Assembly: GCA_002429965.1 (NCBI GenBank)
Contig: DJBG01000010.1
Location: 8,878-18,809 of the forward strand
Direction: 5' to 3'
Length of the DNA: 9,932 bases
Source: Hungatella sp. UBA5982
GTDB lineage: Bacteria > Bacillota > Clostridia > Lachnospirales > Lachnospiraceae
The notes below the pieces were generated by a model, which searched no databases, was not told the DNA's origin, and saw nothing but the letters and a program-made list of their open reading frames with translations. Numbering within the stretch: position 1 is the first letter of the stretch; the number at the start of each line of letters is the position of its first letter. The position numbers were made by a program, and so were the translations under genes. This document shows positions 1 through 7,312 of this stretch, in pieces.

Positions 1-524
1 CTAAGTTCCCCGGTATCTCCGTCGTCGGTGGCAAAAAACAGGTAATCCACAGAGGGAATCGCCGCGACAGCCGCCGGATCCCCCGGCCTTGTGGCTGCAT
101 CGAACGCAATCCTGATTCCTCGCGCCTTTAGCTGCGCCAGATCGTTGTGTATGTTCCCCCATAGTCCTGTCACGATCATATCATGTTCACAAATAAAATC
201 CTTTTCCTCATCGGTCAGCTTGAAGTCGGCCAGCACGCCCTCCTCGTAATCTCCGAAAATGCGCTCACCGCCCATCAGCTCCACATGGGTGATGGCCGTG
301 TTCCCCTCCATGAAACGGATATGGGATACATCCACACCTATTTCTGCGATCTTCTCCTTCATCAGCGCACCGTACTTATCTGTGCCCACCACACCGGTAT
401 AGGAAGCCTGGCCTCCCAACCGCACAAAATATACAGCCACATTTACAGGATTGCCGCCCGGGTAAGCGTTCCCGGTATTGTCATAGACATCCATACAGTT
501 ATCGCCAACTGCAGCAAGTTTCAT
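1..524 (-). CDS. frlD: Fructoselysine 6-kinase FrlD, PfkB family (partial; C-terminus off the window)
   Basis: Predicted to phosphorylate fructoselysine on O6 with ATP in the cytoplasm, making the substrate of the deglycase FrlB. The visible 174 residues begin MKLAAVGDNCMDVY, carry the substrate-loop motif GGNPVNVAVY (residues 23-32), then FGDYEEGVLADF (90-101) and LWGN (121-124). These closely resemble E. coli FrlD as I remember it (GGNAVNVAVY, FGDYTEGVMADF); no search was run. FrlD is about 260 residues long, so roughly 90 residues, including the catalytic GAGD motif, lie beyond base 1. The ATG at 522-524 follows GGAGG with an 8-nt gap. It starts 30 nt after the regulator stop, so it is probably cotranscribed with it. 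A second, more divergent paralogue lies at 5070-5864. The family call is firm and the substrate call is likely. Confidence 0.87.
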   Translation of the reverse strand, partial: MKLAAVGDNCMDVYDNTGNAYPGGNPVNVAVYFVRLGGQASYTGVVGTDKYGALMKEKIAEIGVDVSHIRFMEGNTAITHVELMGGERIFGDYEEGVLADFKLTDEEKDFICEHDMIVTGLWGNIHNDLAQLKARGIRIAFDAATRPGDPAAVAAIPSVDYLFFATDDGDTGEL

Positions 525-554
525 ATTTTATTCCTCCATTTGCCAGAAAGGAAC

Positions 555-1277
555 TCACCTTCTCGTAAGCTCGCTTGCAAAGCAAACGTATTCTGATCGG
601 GTGATCTCCTTAAAATATTCAAACACCACGTCCTGCTGGTCCATCGTCACACCTGACTGATAAATCACAGGAGCACCTTCTTCGATCTCCAGATAACCCG
701 CTTCCTCCTCATCGCAGTAGGCGATGCTCAGCTTCTCCATGCCGCCAGAAACCTCCACACCATACTGTTCCTTCAAAACAGCATAGAGAGAAACCTTGTC
801 CAAATCGATCTGTTCCAGCCCGGCAAAACGCTGGGCGTCCAGATAGATGGTGGAAATCAGCACCGGTATCCCATCCATATAGCGCAGGCGCACAAGCCGC
901 ATCAGCTTGTGCCCCAGCGGCAGTTTCATTTTGCGTCCTATATTCTTGGGAGTCTCACAGAAATCCACGAGGAGCACCTTTGTATCGACCTCCCGCCCCG
1001 CAATCTGTGCTGTCTGGTAAAACCCATAGACATCCTGAAGGTTGCGGACCAATTTTTCCCTGGCCACATAGGTTCCCGAACCATTCTTGTTATAGATTTT
1101 GCCTTCCAGAATCAGCTGTTTGATCGCACTTCTGAGGGTGGACCGGTTAAAATCCCACATCTCGCACAAGCTCCGCTCGGAAGGAAGCTTTTCATCCGGT
1201 TTTAAATGATTTTTTATAATATAATTTTCAATTTTTTCCATTGCCTCATCACGGGGCTTTTGGCGATCTAAACTCAT
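555..1277 (-). CDS. GntR/HutC-family transcriptional regulator with UTRA ligand domain, probable FrlR-type
   Basis: A 240-residue DNA-binding regulator. Residues about 10-72 form a GntR winged helix-turn-helix, with LPSERSLCEMW (31-41), NRSTLRSAIKQL (44-55) and the wing NGSGTYVA (65-72). Residues about 90-235 fit a UTRA effector domain, which in the HutC subfamily senses a sugar or metabolite. There are three in-frame ATGs (1299-1301, 1284-1286, 1275-1277). Only the last has a properly spaced ribosome site (AAAGGA, 9-nt gap), so I start there; a start at 1301 would add 8 residues. It has its own promoter (1335-1363) and lies between the permease and the second kinase. In E. coli the frl operon also ends with a GntR regulator, so it probably represses this locus in response to an Amadori substrate or its 6-phosphate. 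That role is inferred. Confidence 0.88.
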   Translation of the reverse strand: MSLDRQKPRDEAMEKIENYIIKNHLKPDEKLPSERSLCEMWDFNRSTLRSAIKQLILEGKIYNKNGSGTYVAREKLVRNLQDVYGFYQTAQIAGREVDTKVLLVDFCETPKNIGRKMKLPLGHKLMRLVRLRYMDGIPVLISTIYLDAQRFAGLEQIDLDKVSLYAVLKEQYGVEVSGGMEKLSIAYCDEEEAGYLEIEEGAPVIYQSGVTMDQQDVVFEYFKEITRSEYVCFASELTRR

Positions 1278-1306
1278 GGCAGACATTCCTTTTATTTTCA
1301 TACTTA

Positions 1307-1323
1307 AAACACAAATATTGTTT
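1307..1323. repeat. Imperfect inverted repeat in the regulator leader, possible autoregulatory site
   Basis: Arms AAACA and TGTTT are separated by 7 nt, between the -10 box and the start codon of the GntR regulator. The arms are short and the DNA is AT-rich, so this could be chance. The position suits an autoregulatory operator. Confidence 0.25.
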
Positions 1324-1334
1324 CATTATCTTCA

Positions 1335-1363
1335 ATCTTAGAACATCTGCCTCAAAGTGTCAA
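1335..1363 (-). promoter_or_regulatory. Sigma-A promoter for the GntR regulator (and kinase downstream)
   Basis: Read on the minus strand: -35 TTGACA (1363-1358, a perfect match), 17-nt spacer, -10 TAAGAT (1340-1335). It lies in the 108-nt gap between the permease stop and the chosen regulator start. It would allow the regulator, and the kinase after it, to be made independently of the main operon promoter. Confidence 0.72.
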
Positions 1364-1385
1364 TCTCTCTAGTTGGAGAAATCCG

Positions 1386-2774
<1,389 letters not shown>

Positions 2775-2805
2775 TTAATAAGCTCCCCATAACCGTATAT
2801 GACTA

Positions 2806-2823
2806 CACGTCCCCGCGGACGTG
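2806..2823 (-). other. Intercistronic hairpin between the YjbQ-family gene and frlA
   Basis: A perfect 7-bp stem (CACGTCC / GGACGTG) with a 4-nt loop lies 20 nt after the YjbQ-family stop codon. No U-run follows on the minus strand, so it is not a standard intrinsic terminator. It could stabilise or mark a processing site in the mRNA and so alter permease expression relative to the upstream genes; this role is inferred. Confidence 0.45.
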
Positions 2824-2842
2824 CATCTGTTGCTTGAAACCG

Positions 2843-3271
2843 TTACTCGCCCATCACCTGGATGAGTATCGTTCTCTGGGCCGGTCCGTCAAATTCACAA
2901 AAGTAAACCTCCTGAGCCCCGCCCTTTTGGATGCAGCCTCCGCTTACCAGCAGATGGCAGTGGTTTCCTGTGAGAAGTGATTTTAAGTGACCTGTGGGAT
3001 TGCCGGCCGTAGAACCGTAGTCGCGGAGCATTCTGGCGTGGGCGTATGGCCAGTCCTCAGGGGCCATCCTGGCCAGGAACTCCGATATATCACTTTCCAG
3101 GCATTCCAGGGACTCATACACCGTAATTCCGGTGGTTGTGTGTCTGCTGATTACGTTGACAATTCCGTTCTGAATTCCGCTTTCCTTCACGGCCTTTTCG
3201 ATTTCACCGGTGATCCGGATCATCTGATTGTATTCCGTTGTCAGGAGTGTAATTGAACTCGTGTTTACCAA
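2843..3271 (-). CDS. YjbQ/UPF0047 family protein
   Basis: A 142-residue cytoplasmic protein of the UPF0047 (YjbQ) family. Family hallmarks are visible in order: SRHTTTGITVYE (residues 42-53, with H44 and E53), D61, the second conserved-His region around GHLKSLLTG (94-102, H95), and the C-terminal FDGP (127-130). The full domain is present at normal length. Family members have been linked to weak thiamine-phosphate synthase activity in E. coli complementation, but the true role is unsettled. The start is TTG at 3271-3269, chosen because AAGGAGG sits 7 nt upstream and the next internal ATG would remove the first strand. That ribosome site overlaps the stop codon of the amidohydrolase 12 nt upstream, so the two are tightly coupled. 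It probably acts on, or protects against, an intermediate of this pathway; that is inference only. Confidence 0.85.
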   Translation of the reverse strand: MVNTSSITLLTTEYNQMIRITGEIEKAVKESGIQNGIVNVISRHTTTGITVYESLECLESDISEFLARMAPEDWPYAHARMLRDYGSTAGNPTGHLKSLLTGNHCHLLVSGGCIQKGGAQEVYFCEFDGPAQRTILIQVMGE

Positions 3272-3283
3272 TGGTGTACCTCC

Positions 3284-4168
3284 TTACCTTTCCCCGGTAA
3301 CACCGCCGGTGAAAGTATCTTCTAGTCCGCCCAGGAATTCGATGGCATTGCCGCCTTTGATCAGTTCCAGGGTACTCTCTCTGAAGCCCAGACGCGAAAT
3401 TGCGTCCGCCATGCGGATCTGCTCGAAACGCGGATTGTTGCTTCCGAACATTACCTGATGCCTCAGACTGCGGTCAATCCAAGTGACGGGAATGTCATGG
3501 TTAAATACCCTCTTGTAAAACTCCAAAGCATTGTCAAAATACAGAATTCCTGTATCCGCATAAACATTAGGATATTTCAGCATCAGCATGGCTGTCTCCT
3601 GCACCCAGGGCCAGCCGAAGTGGGCCAGGCAGATCTTAAGGCCTGGCCTGGCGGCTGCCAGCTCCTCGAACTCAATGGGCCTGGAGAATTTCGCCAGGGT
3701 ATTGGGTTCCCAGGACAGTCCGCTGTGAAAGATTATAGGCCTGTGATACTTCTCGCAGATGTCATAAATCGGATTCATCCGCTCATCCGACGGATAAAAA
3801 TGCTGCCTGGATGGATGAAGCTTCAATCCCCTGAGTTTTAAATCTCCAAACGCGTGCTCCAGCTTATCCGCTGCTCCTTCAGCCAGAGGATCCACCCCTG
3901 CGAAACCAATAAAGCGGTCCGGCGCTAAATCCACCAGCCTTTTGATCTCCTCATTTGTTACCAGCGGCCTGCCATACTCTGTAGAGTAGTCCTCCGGCAG
4001 CAGGCACAGACGGTCAAGTCCCGCGCAGCGCATCTGGTTGAATATGTGCTGCAGAGGCGCCGTCCCGTTTAAGTGGATGTCCAGGGCGTCATGCCTTAAC
4101 TCCTCCACCTTGGCGTCCTCATTGATCGGTTCATAAAACGCCGGATGTACATGAATGTCAATAAACAT
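3284..4168 (-). CDS. Amidohydrolase family 2 (TIM-barrel metal-dependent hydrolase)
   Basis: A 294-residue hydrolase of the Amidohydro_2 superfamily, whose members hydrolyse amides or lactones or decarboxylate small acids with a divalent metal. Ligand motifs follow the barrel order: HVHP (H6, H8), GLKLHP (residues 114-119), IIFHSG (H148) and LAHFGWPWV (H183). Where many members have GSDxP after strand 8, this one has GSNNP (242-246), so the usual catalytic Asp is replaced by N244. Similar GSN variants exist in some subgroups, so it may still be active. The ATG follows GGGAG with a 7-nt gap, 26 nt after frlC. It sits between frlC and the YjbQ-family gene and is not part of the E. coli frl operon. 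The substrate is unknown; a lactone or amide derived from a glycated amine is a guess. Confidence 0.82.
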   Translation of the reverse strand: MFIDIHVHPAFYEPINEDAKVEELRHDALDIHLNGTAPLQHIFNQMRCAGLDRLCLLPEDYSTEYGRPLVTNEEIKRLVDLAPDRFIGFAGVDPLAEGAADKLEHAFGDLKLRGLKLHPSRQHFYPSDERMNPIYDICEKYHRPIIFHSGLSWEPNTLAKFSRPIEFEELAAARPGLKICLAHFGWPWVQETAMLMLKYPNVYADTGILYFDNALEFYKRVFNHDIPVTWIDRSLRHQVMFGSNNPRFEQIRMADAISRLGFRESTLELIKGGNAIEFLGGLEDTFTGGVTGER

Positions 4169-4194
4169 GATAAGTCTCCCTTCCCGTCCGTCTG

Positions 4195-5025
4195 TCAGAA
4201 GCCAGCTTTCTTCATATAGGCGCGGGCGTTATCGATGGCTCTCCTGGCATACAGCCTGGGTTCGTTGATATATCCTGTCACCAGCTCCAATGTGGCTGTC
4301 TTCTCATATCCGGCATCCTTCAGCTCCTTAAACAGCTCCGGAAGCGGTATGGAGCCCTCGCCAGGAACAATGTGGCTGTCTGTCCCCTGATCCCCGTCAA
4401 TAATGTGCATGTGATACATTTTTTCGCCCAGCTTATCAATGTAAGCCATGATGCTTTCATGCTGGACAAAAGGCGGCACCACATCGCATATGCCCACAAT
4501 ATAGGGGGAATCGATGCGTTTAAACAGTTCGATCAGGTCATTTGCGCTCTTGAACGCGTTGCTTTCATAGGGCGTCAGTGTCTCCACCACCAACTTTACA
4601 CCAGCCTTCTCAGCGTGGCCGGTCAGTTCTCTCAAGGTGTCCACCATGCGGGACCAGATCTCCTCATAGGTTGCCAGGTATCCGGCATGGGCCGGGGACA
4701 CCAGCATATAGTCAGAGCCCATCTCCTTTGCCATATCCAGACACAGCTTTAAGTAATCCACCGCATCTCTCCGCTGCAGCTCGCTTCCAATCATAAAATT
4801 GTAAGGATAGGCGTTGTGCTCTGGCGTGAATCCCAAAACCGGCATCTGATATTTGTCGATCAGGCGCTTCACGTCCTCGATTTCCCCTGCCTTTAAATCC
4901 GGTGCAAAGGCGTGAGGCCTGCCACCCCACAGCTCAATAAAATCATAGCCGAAACGCTTTGCGTCCTGAAAGCAGTGTTCCAGCGGATTGCGCTGGTAGC
5001 CAGAAGTAAACATTCCAAGTTTCAT
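4195..5025 (-). CDS. frlC: Fructoselysine 3-epimerase FrlC (AP endonuclease 2 / xylose isomerase-like TIM barrel)
   Basis: Predicted to interconvert psicoselysine and fructoselysine by metal-dependent C3 epimerisation, feeding the FrlD kinase. It is 276 residues, the expected size. The fold's metal-ligand positions are present: E148 (VETLTPYESN), D181 (GICDVVPP), H207 (YHMHIID) and E247 (LELVTGYINEPRLYAR). The N-terminal block GGRPHAFAPDLKAG (34-47), MAKEMG (98-103) and AAHAGYL-like PAHAGYL (111-117) match E. coli FrlC as I remember it, better than generic sugar isomerases. The ATG has GGAGG 9 nt upstream. The start lies 44 nt after the divergent kinase, with a short gap to the amidohydrolase, consistent with one transcript. 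The E. coli operon has the same epimerase plus kinase logic. A related epimerase with another glycated amine as substrate cannot be excluded. Confidence 0.88.
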   Translation of the reverse strand: MKLGMFTSGYQRNPLEHCFQDAKRFGYDFIELWGGRPHAFAPDLKAGEIEDVKRLIDKYQMPVLGFTPEHNAYPYNFMIGSELQRRDAVDYLKLCLDMAKEMGSDYMLVSPAHAGYLATYEEIWSRMVDTLRELTGHAEKAGVKLVVETLTPYESNAFKSANDLIELFKRIDSPYIVGICDVVPPFVQHESIMAYIDKLGEKMYHMHIIDGDQGTDSHIVPGEGSIPLPELFKELKDAGYEKTATLELVTGYINEPRLYARRAIDNARAYMKKAGF

Positions 5026-5069
5026 AATTAATTACCTCCTTTGTTCGTGTTCTTTAATGATCGCTGCAA

Positions 5070-5864
5070 TTACTTCTCCCAAGGATTGAAGGTGCTGACT
5101 ACTTTGGCAGCTATCTTCGCGCCTGTGTCCAGGCACGTCTCAATATCCGACCCATTCAGAACAGCATAGAGGAATCCAGCGATAAAGCTGTCACCCGCTC
5201 CCACAGTATTCACCACCTGTGCAGGATAAATGCCTCCCTCATAAAACCGGTTGCCGTCATAGGCCAGGCTTCCCTTATCGCCAAAAGTGGCCACCGCAAC
5301 CTTCATGCCTCTGTTCGCCTTATCCTTTAAGTAGGATTCAATAAATGCATCCCGCTCCTTGTGGTAGGAATAAAATCCATAGTCCACATATGGCAGGGTT
5401 TTCTCAACCAGTTCATGGTCCAACCGGTCTGCATAGTCAAAGCTGATCTGCGCGCCGGAAAGCTGACGGATCTTCGGCAGGGCATCCTCCGCCTTTCCCC
5501 ACAGCGCGGTATGCACCAGGTCATGGGCTGCGGCAAAGCGGATATCCTCATCGTCAAACACAATATGTTCTAGCACCCCCTCCACATAATCACCATGCAC
5601 ACGGTCCAGCCCGTCCATGTCCATGTAAGTGATGGCAGTCGGCCCGTCTCCCACTTTGAAGTGACTCAAATCCAGCCCTTCTCTGGACAGTGTCTCCACC
5701 ATCCATTTTCCGTTTTCATCGGAACCGGTTGTACTGATAATGGATACAGGAATTCCAAGTTTCTGAATATTGACTCCCGTGTCCACCACATTGCCGGTAG
5801 GGTATTTCTTTTTAATCCGCTCATACACGTCAATGCAGTTGTCTCCGATAGCAGCAACCTTCAT
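5070..5864 (-). CDS. PfkB-family kinase, divergent FrlD-like paralogue
   Basis: A 264-residue cytoplasmic sugar kinase and first gene of the operon. It starts MKVAAIGDNCIDVYE and ends with the PfkB catalytic signature VNTVGAGDSFIAGFL (residues 218-232, with D225 the likely base), so it looks active. Family-specific blocks shared with FrlD include HGDYVEGVLEH (90-100) and LWGKAEDALP (121-130). The substrate loop differs: where FrlD has GGNxVNVAVY, this protein has TGNVVDTGVN (23-32), changing a likely substrate-contacting Asn to Asp. It may therefore act on a different Amadori sugar from the kinase at 1-524. The start at 5864 is chosen because GGAGGAG precedes it. An upstream in-frame ATG at 5930 falls inside the promoter spacer and cannot be translated from that promoter. 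Family sure; substrate uncertain. Confidence 0.87.
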   Translation of the reverse strand: MKVAAIGDNCIDVYERIKKKYPTGNVVDTGVNIQKLGIPVSIISTTGSDENGKWMVETLSREGLDLSHFKVGDGPTAITYMDMDGLDRVHGDYVEGVLEHIVFDDEDIRFAAAHDLVHTALWGKAEDALPKIRQLSGAQISFDYADRLDHELVEKTLPYVDYGFYSYHKERDAFIESYLKDKANRGMKVAVATFGDKGSLAYDGNRFYEGGIYPAQVVNTVGAGDSFIAGFLYAVLNGSDIETCLDTGAKIAAKVVSTFNPWEK

Positions 5865-5881
5865 TTTTCTCTCCTCCGAGC

Positions 5882-5910
5882 TATATATGTTCATTGTTTT
5901 TTTATACCAC
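5882..5910 (-). promoter_or_regulatory. Shared operator-like element, frl operon copy
   Basis: On the minus strand it reads GTGGTAT, then 11 nt, then GAACATATATA (equivalently GGTAT-N12-AAC). It begins 4 nt after the -10 box and covers the predicted transcription start. The same halves with the same spacing occur at 7041-7069 and, more loosely, at 7253-7278. It is probably the binding site of a repressor, most likely the GntR protein encoded at 555-1277; the binder is inferred. Confidence 0.6.
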
Positions 5911-5914
5911 TTGA

Positions 5915-5943
5915 AGTATAGCAGATCCATATATTAGTGTCAA
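5915..5943 (-). promoter_or_regulatory. Main sigma-A promoter of the frl-like operon
   Basis: Minus strand: -35 TTGACA (5943-5938), 17-nt spacer, -10 TATACT (5920-5915). This is close to consensus and gives a leader of about 45 nt before the kinase start at 5864. That is too short for a riboswitch, so control is likely by protein binding at the overlapping element. Confidence 0.82.
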
Positions 5944-5981
5944 TTTATTATTTTTCACATAATTAAGTCCATATTTTAGTG
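5927..5981. repeat. Paired 13-bp direct repeat over and upstream of the frl promoter
   Basis: CCATATATTAGTG (5927-5939) and CCATATTTTAGTG (5969-5981) match at 12 of 13 positions and start 42 bp apart, close to four helical turns. One copy lies inside the promoter spacer and touches the -35 box; the other lies about 25 bp upstream of it. This looks like a two-site arrangement for a regulator. The DNA is AT-rich, which lowers confidence. The rest of the 330-bp gap (5865-6194) holds the operator, the promoter and the BtpA terminator; I see no gene in it. Confidence 0.45.
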
Positions 5982-6068
5982 CATATTATACATAAATCGT
6001 TTGAGTTTAAGCCAATTATTTTAAATATTCCATTTGATAATCAGATGAGTACAAAGCATTTCTATATC

Positions 6069-6121
6069 AAAAAGGCCATCACTCGCCGGCTGCTGTTGTG
6101 TACAGCCCGGCGGGCAATGGC
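6069..6121 (-). terminator. Rho-independent terminator of the BtpA-family gene
   Basis: On the minus strand a GC-rich stem (GCCATTGCCCGCCGGGCTG pairing with CAGCCGGCGAGTGATGGC, with a few mismatches) has an 8-10 nt loop and is followed by a run of T (6073-6069). It lies 74 nt after the BtpA stop codon, before the frl promoter, so BtpA and the frl operon are separate transcripts. There is no T-run on the plus side. Confidence 0.85.
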
Positions 6122-6194
6122 TTCTCTGCCTCCAACCCAATCTTATTAATTAGTCTTAACGCACAGGCCTTCCGCCCGTTCCAACACCAACTGA

Positions 6195-7016
6195 TTACTG
6201 GCTACCCGGATCGCACCGGTATGCTTTTGCCACTTCCATAAATTCCTTCACGCGGACTGCATCCACGCGTGCGAAGAAATCCCCGTTTTCCTTAAACGTA
6301 GTCCCCACCACCGCAGCATCCGCTGTAGCCAGCTTCTGTTCTATGGTATCCCTGCGGCACCCTGTATTGCACAGAACCACCACCTCCGGAGCTGCCGCCT
6401 TCACCTGTGCGATCAACTCATTGTCCACATCCTGCCCGGCGGCTGAGGCGGAGATGCATAACCCGTCCGGATTAGCCTTGAAAATCGTGGACTTGGCTAT
6501 ATCCTTCAGAGGTCTGGTATCCAGATTTCGGTCAGATTCAGGGTTGATGAAATAGAGCATCTTAAGCTTTTCAAGAGGCAGGGCAGCCCTGCGCCTTAAG
6601 AGCTTTGAAAAGTCATTATTGTACAACCCACCGTCTCCCACATAGACGCCGCAGAAGGTTCCCCTCACAAAATCAGCACCCACGGCAGCGGCCAGCTCCA
6701 GTGTAGCCAGACCGTCTGAGATGCAATCCACTCCAAAAGGCACTCTGATCTCGCTCATCAGCTCTCCGATAACCCGCGCCATGCTGGCAGGCGTAACGAA
6801 ACTCATATTCCGTTCATAGGGAAGGCTGAATTCGTTGGAAAATAAAATCCCGTCCACACCGCCTTCCTGCAGTGCCTTAAGATCCGCCCTGGCGTGTGCC
6901 ACAGTTGTCTTCATATCATTATCCGGAGAATACATGGGATCTCCCGGAAGGGCATCCAGATGCAGCATGGCGATGATCGGTTTTCTCGTGTGAAACATTT
7001 CTTCAGTCCAAAGCAT
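6195..7016 (-). CDS. BtpA/SgcQ family TIM-barrel protein
   Basis: A 273-residue cytoplasmic protein of the BtpA/SgcQ family. BtpA was named for a role in photosystem I stability in cyanobacteria, and SgcQ lies in an enteric sugar gene cluster; the reaction is not known with confidence. Family-like blocks are AMLHLDALPGDP (residues 16-27), EGGVDGILFSNE (51-62; relatives often have an EN pair here), VPFGVDCISDG (92-102) and GADFVRGTFCGVYVGDGGL (113-131). The ATG at 7016-7014 follows GGAGG with an 11-nt gap. An upstream TTG at 7034 lies inside that ribosome site and is rejected. It is a single-gene transcript with its own promoter (7074-7102) and terminator (6069-6121). It shares an operator-like element with the frl operon, suggesting co-control and perhaps a linked metabolic step. 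Confidence 0.82.
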   Translation of the reverse strand: MLWTEEMFHTRKPIIAMLHLDALPGDPMYSPDNDMKTTVAHARADLKALQEGGVDGILFSNEFSLPYERNMSFVTPASMARVIGELMSEIRVPFGVDCISDGLATLELAAAVGADFVRGTFCGVYVGDGGLYNNDFSKLLRRRAALPLEKLKMLYFINPESDRNLDTRPLKDIAKSTIFKANPDGLCISASAAGQDVDNELIAQVKAAAPEVVVLCNTGCRRDTIEQKLATADAAVVGTTFKENGDFFARVDAVRVKEFMEVAKAYRCDPGSQ

Positions 7017-7040
7017 ATGTGTTATTTCCTCCAATTTTAA

Positions 7041-7069
7041 TATATATGTTCGCTATATTTTAATACCAC
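7041..7069 (-). promoter_or_regulatory. Shared operator-like element, BtpA gene copy
   Basis: Minus strand: GTGGTAT, 11 nt, GAACATATATA. Both halves are identical to the frl operon copy at 5882-5910, with the same spacing and the same 4-nt distance from the -10 box. The 11-nt middle differs, so this is not simply a duplicated promoter. It lies between the predicted transcription start and the ribosome site. Confidence 0.62.
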
Positions 7070-7073
7070 TTTT

Positions 7074-7102
7074 ACCATATCAAACGAAACGCCCAATGTC
7101 AA
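7074..7102 (-). promoter_or_regulatory. Sigma-A promoter of the BtpA-family gene
   Basis: Minus strand: -35 TTGACA (7102-7097), 17-nt spacer, -10 TATGGT (7079-7074), giving a leader of about 50 nt. It is divergent from the promoter at 7214-7242, with about 110 bp between the two -35 boxes. Confidence 0.78.
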
Positions 7103-7145
7103 CATCATTCCTATTTTTTCACCCACTTAATTTTATAAATTGTGC

Positions 7146-7169
7146 AATATGTACATTTTAAAACATATT
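7146..7169. repeat. AT-rich inverted repeat between the divergent promoters
   Basis: AATATGT and ACATATT are perfect 7-bp arms around a 10-nt centre, midway between the divergent BtpA and YtcJ-like promoters. It may be a regulator site, but the very AT-rich surroundings make a chance match quite possible. The rest of the 296-bp gap (7017-7312) holds the two promoters and their elements. Confidence 0.28.
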
Positions 7170-7213
7170 TTTTTACTTTTATTACAAACATTCTCTTAAA
7201 ACTCTTTTTTTGA

Positions 7214-7242
7214 TTGAATCCATTTTCCTGCTGTGTTATGAT
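7214..7242 (+). promoter_or_regulatory. Sigma-A promoter of the YtcJ-like amidohydrolase gene
   Basis: -35 TTGAAT (7214-7219), 17-nt spacer, -10 TATGAT (7237-7242), with T-rich DNA just upstream. The leader is about 64 nt to the ATG at 7313. Confidence 0.7.
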
Positions 7243-7252
7243 GGCCCCAGAT

Positions 7253-7278
7253 TTGGTATGAAATTATAGGCAACTTAT
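7253..7278 (+). promoter_or_regulatory. Shared operator-like element, YtcJ-like gene copy
   Basis: TTGGTATGAAATTATAGG followed by CAACTTAT. Aligned to the BtpA copy it keeps TGGTAT, AAA, TATAG, AAC and TAT in register, with the same N12 between GGTAT and AAC. It starts about 10 nt after the -10 box, slightly further than in the other two copies. It is the weakest of the three copies, and on the opposite strand. Confidence 0.5.
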
Positions 7279-7312
7279 CAATGTTACTATCTTTATCAAA
7301 GGAGGCTGTATT

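Noticed and set aside
5865..5908. Riboswitch or T-box in the operon leader
   Set aside because: The leader from the predicted start is only about 45 nt and is filled by the operator-like element and ribosome site.
5865..5930. Upstream in-frame ATG at 5930 extending the first operon kinase by 22 residues
   Set aside because: It lies between the -35 and -10 boxes of the operon promoter, and the extension does not match the family N-terminus. The ATG at 5864 has a strong ribosome site.
7017..7034. TTG start at 7034 for the BtpA-family gene
   Set aside because: The codon overlaps the GGAGG ribosome site of the ATG at 7016, and no ribosome site precedes the TTG.
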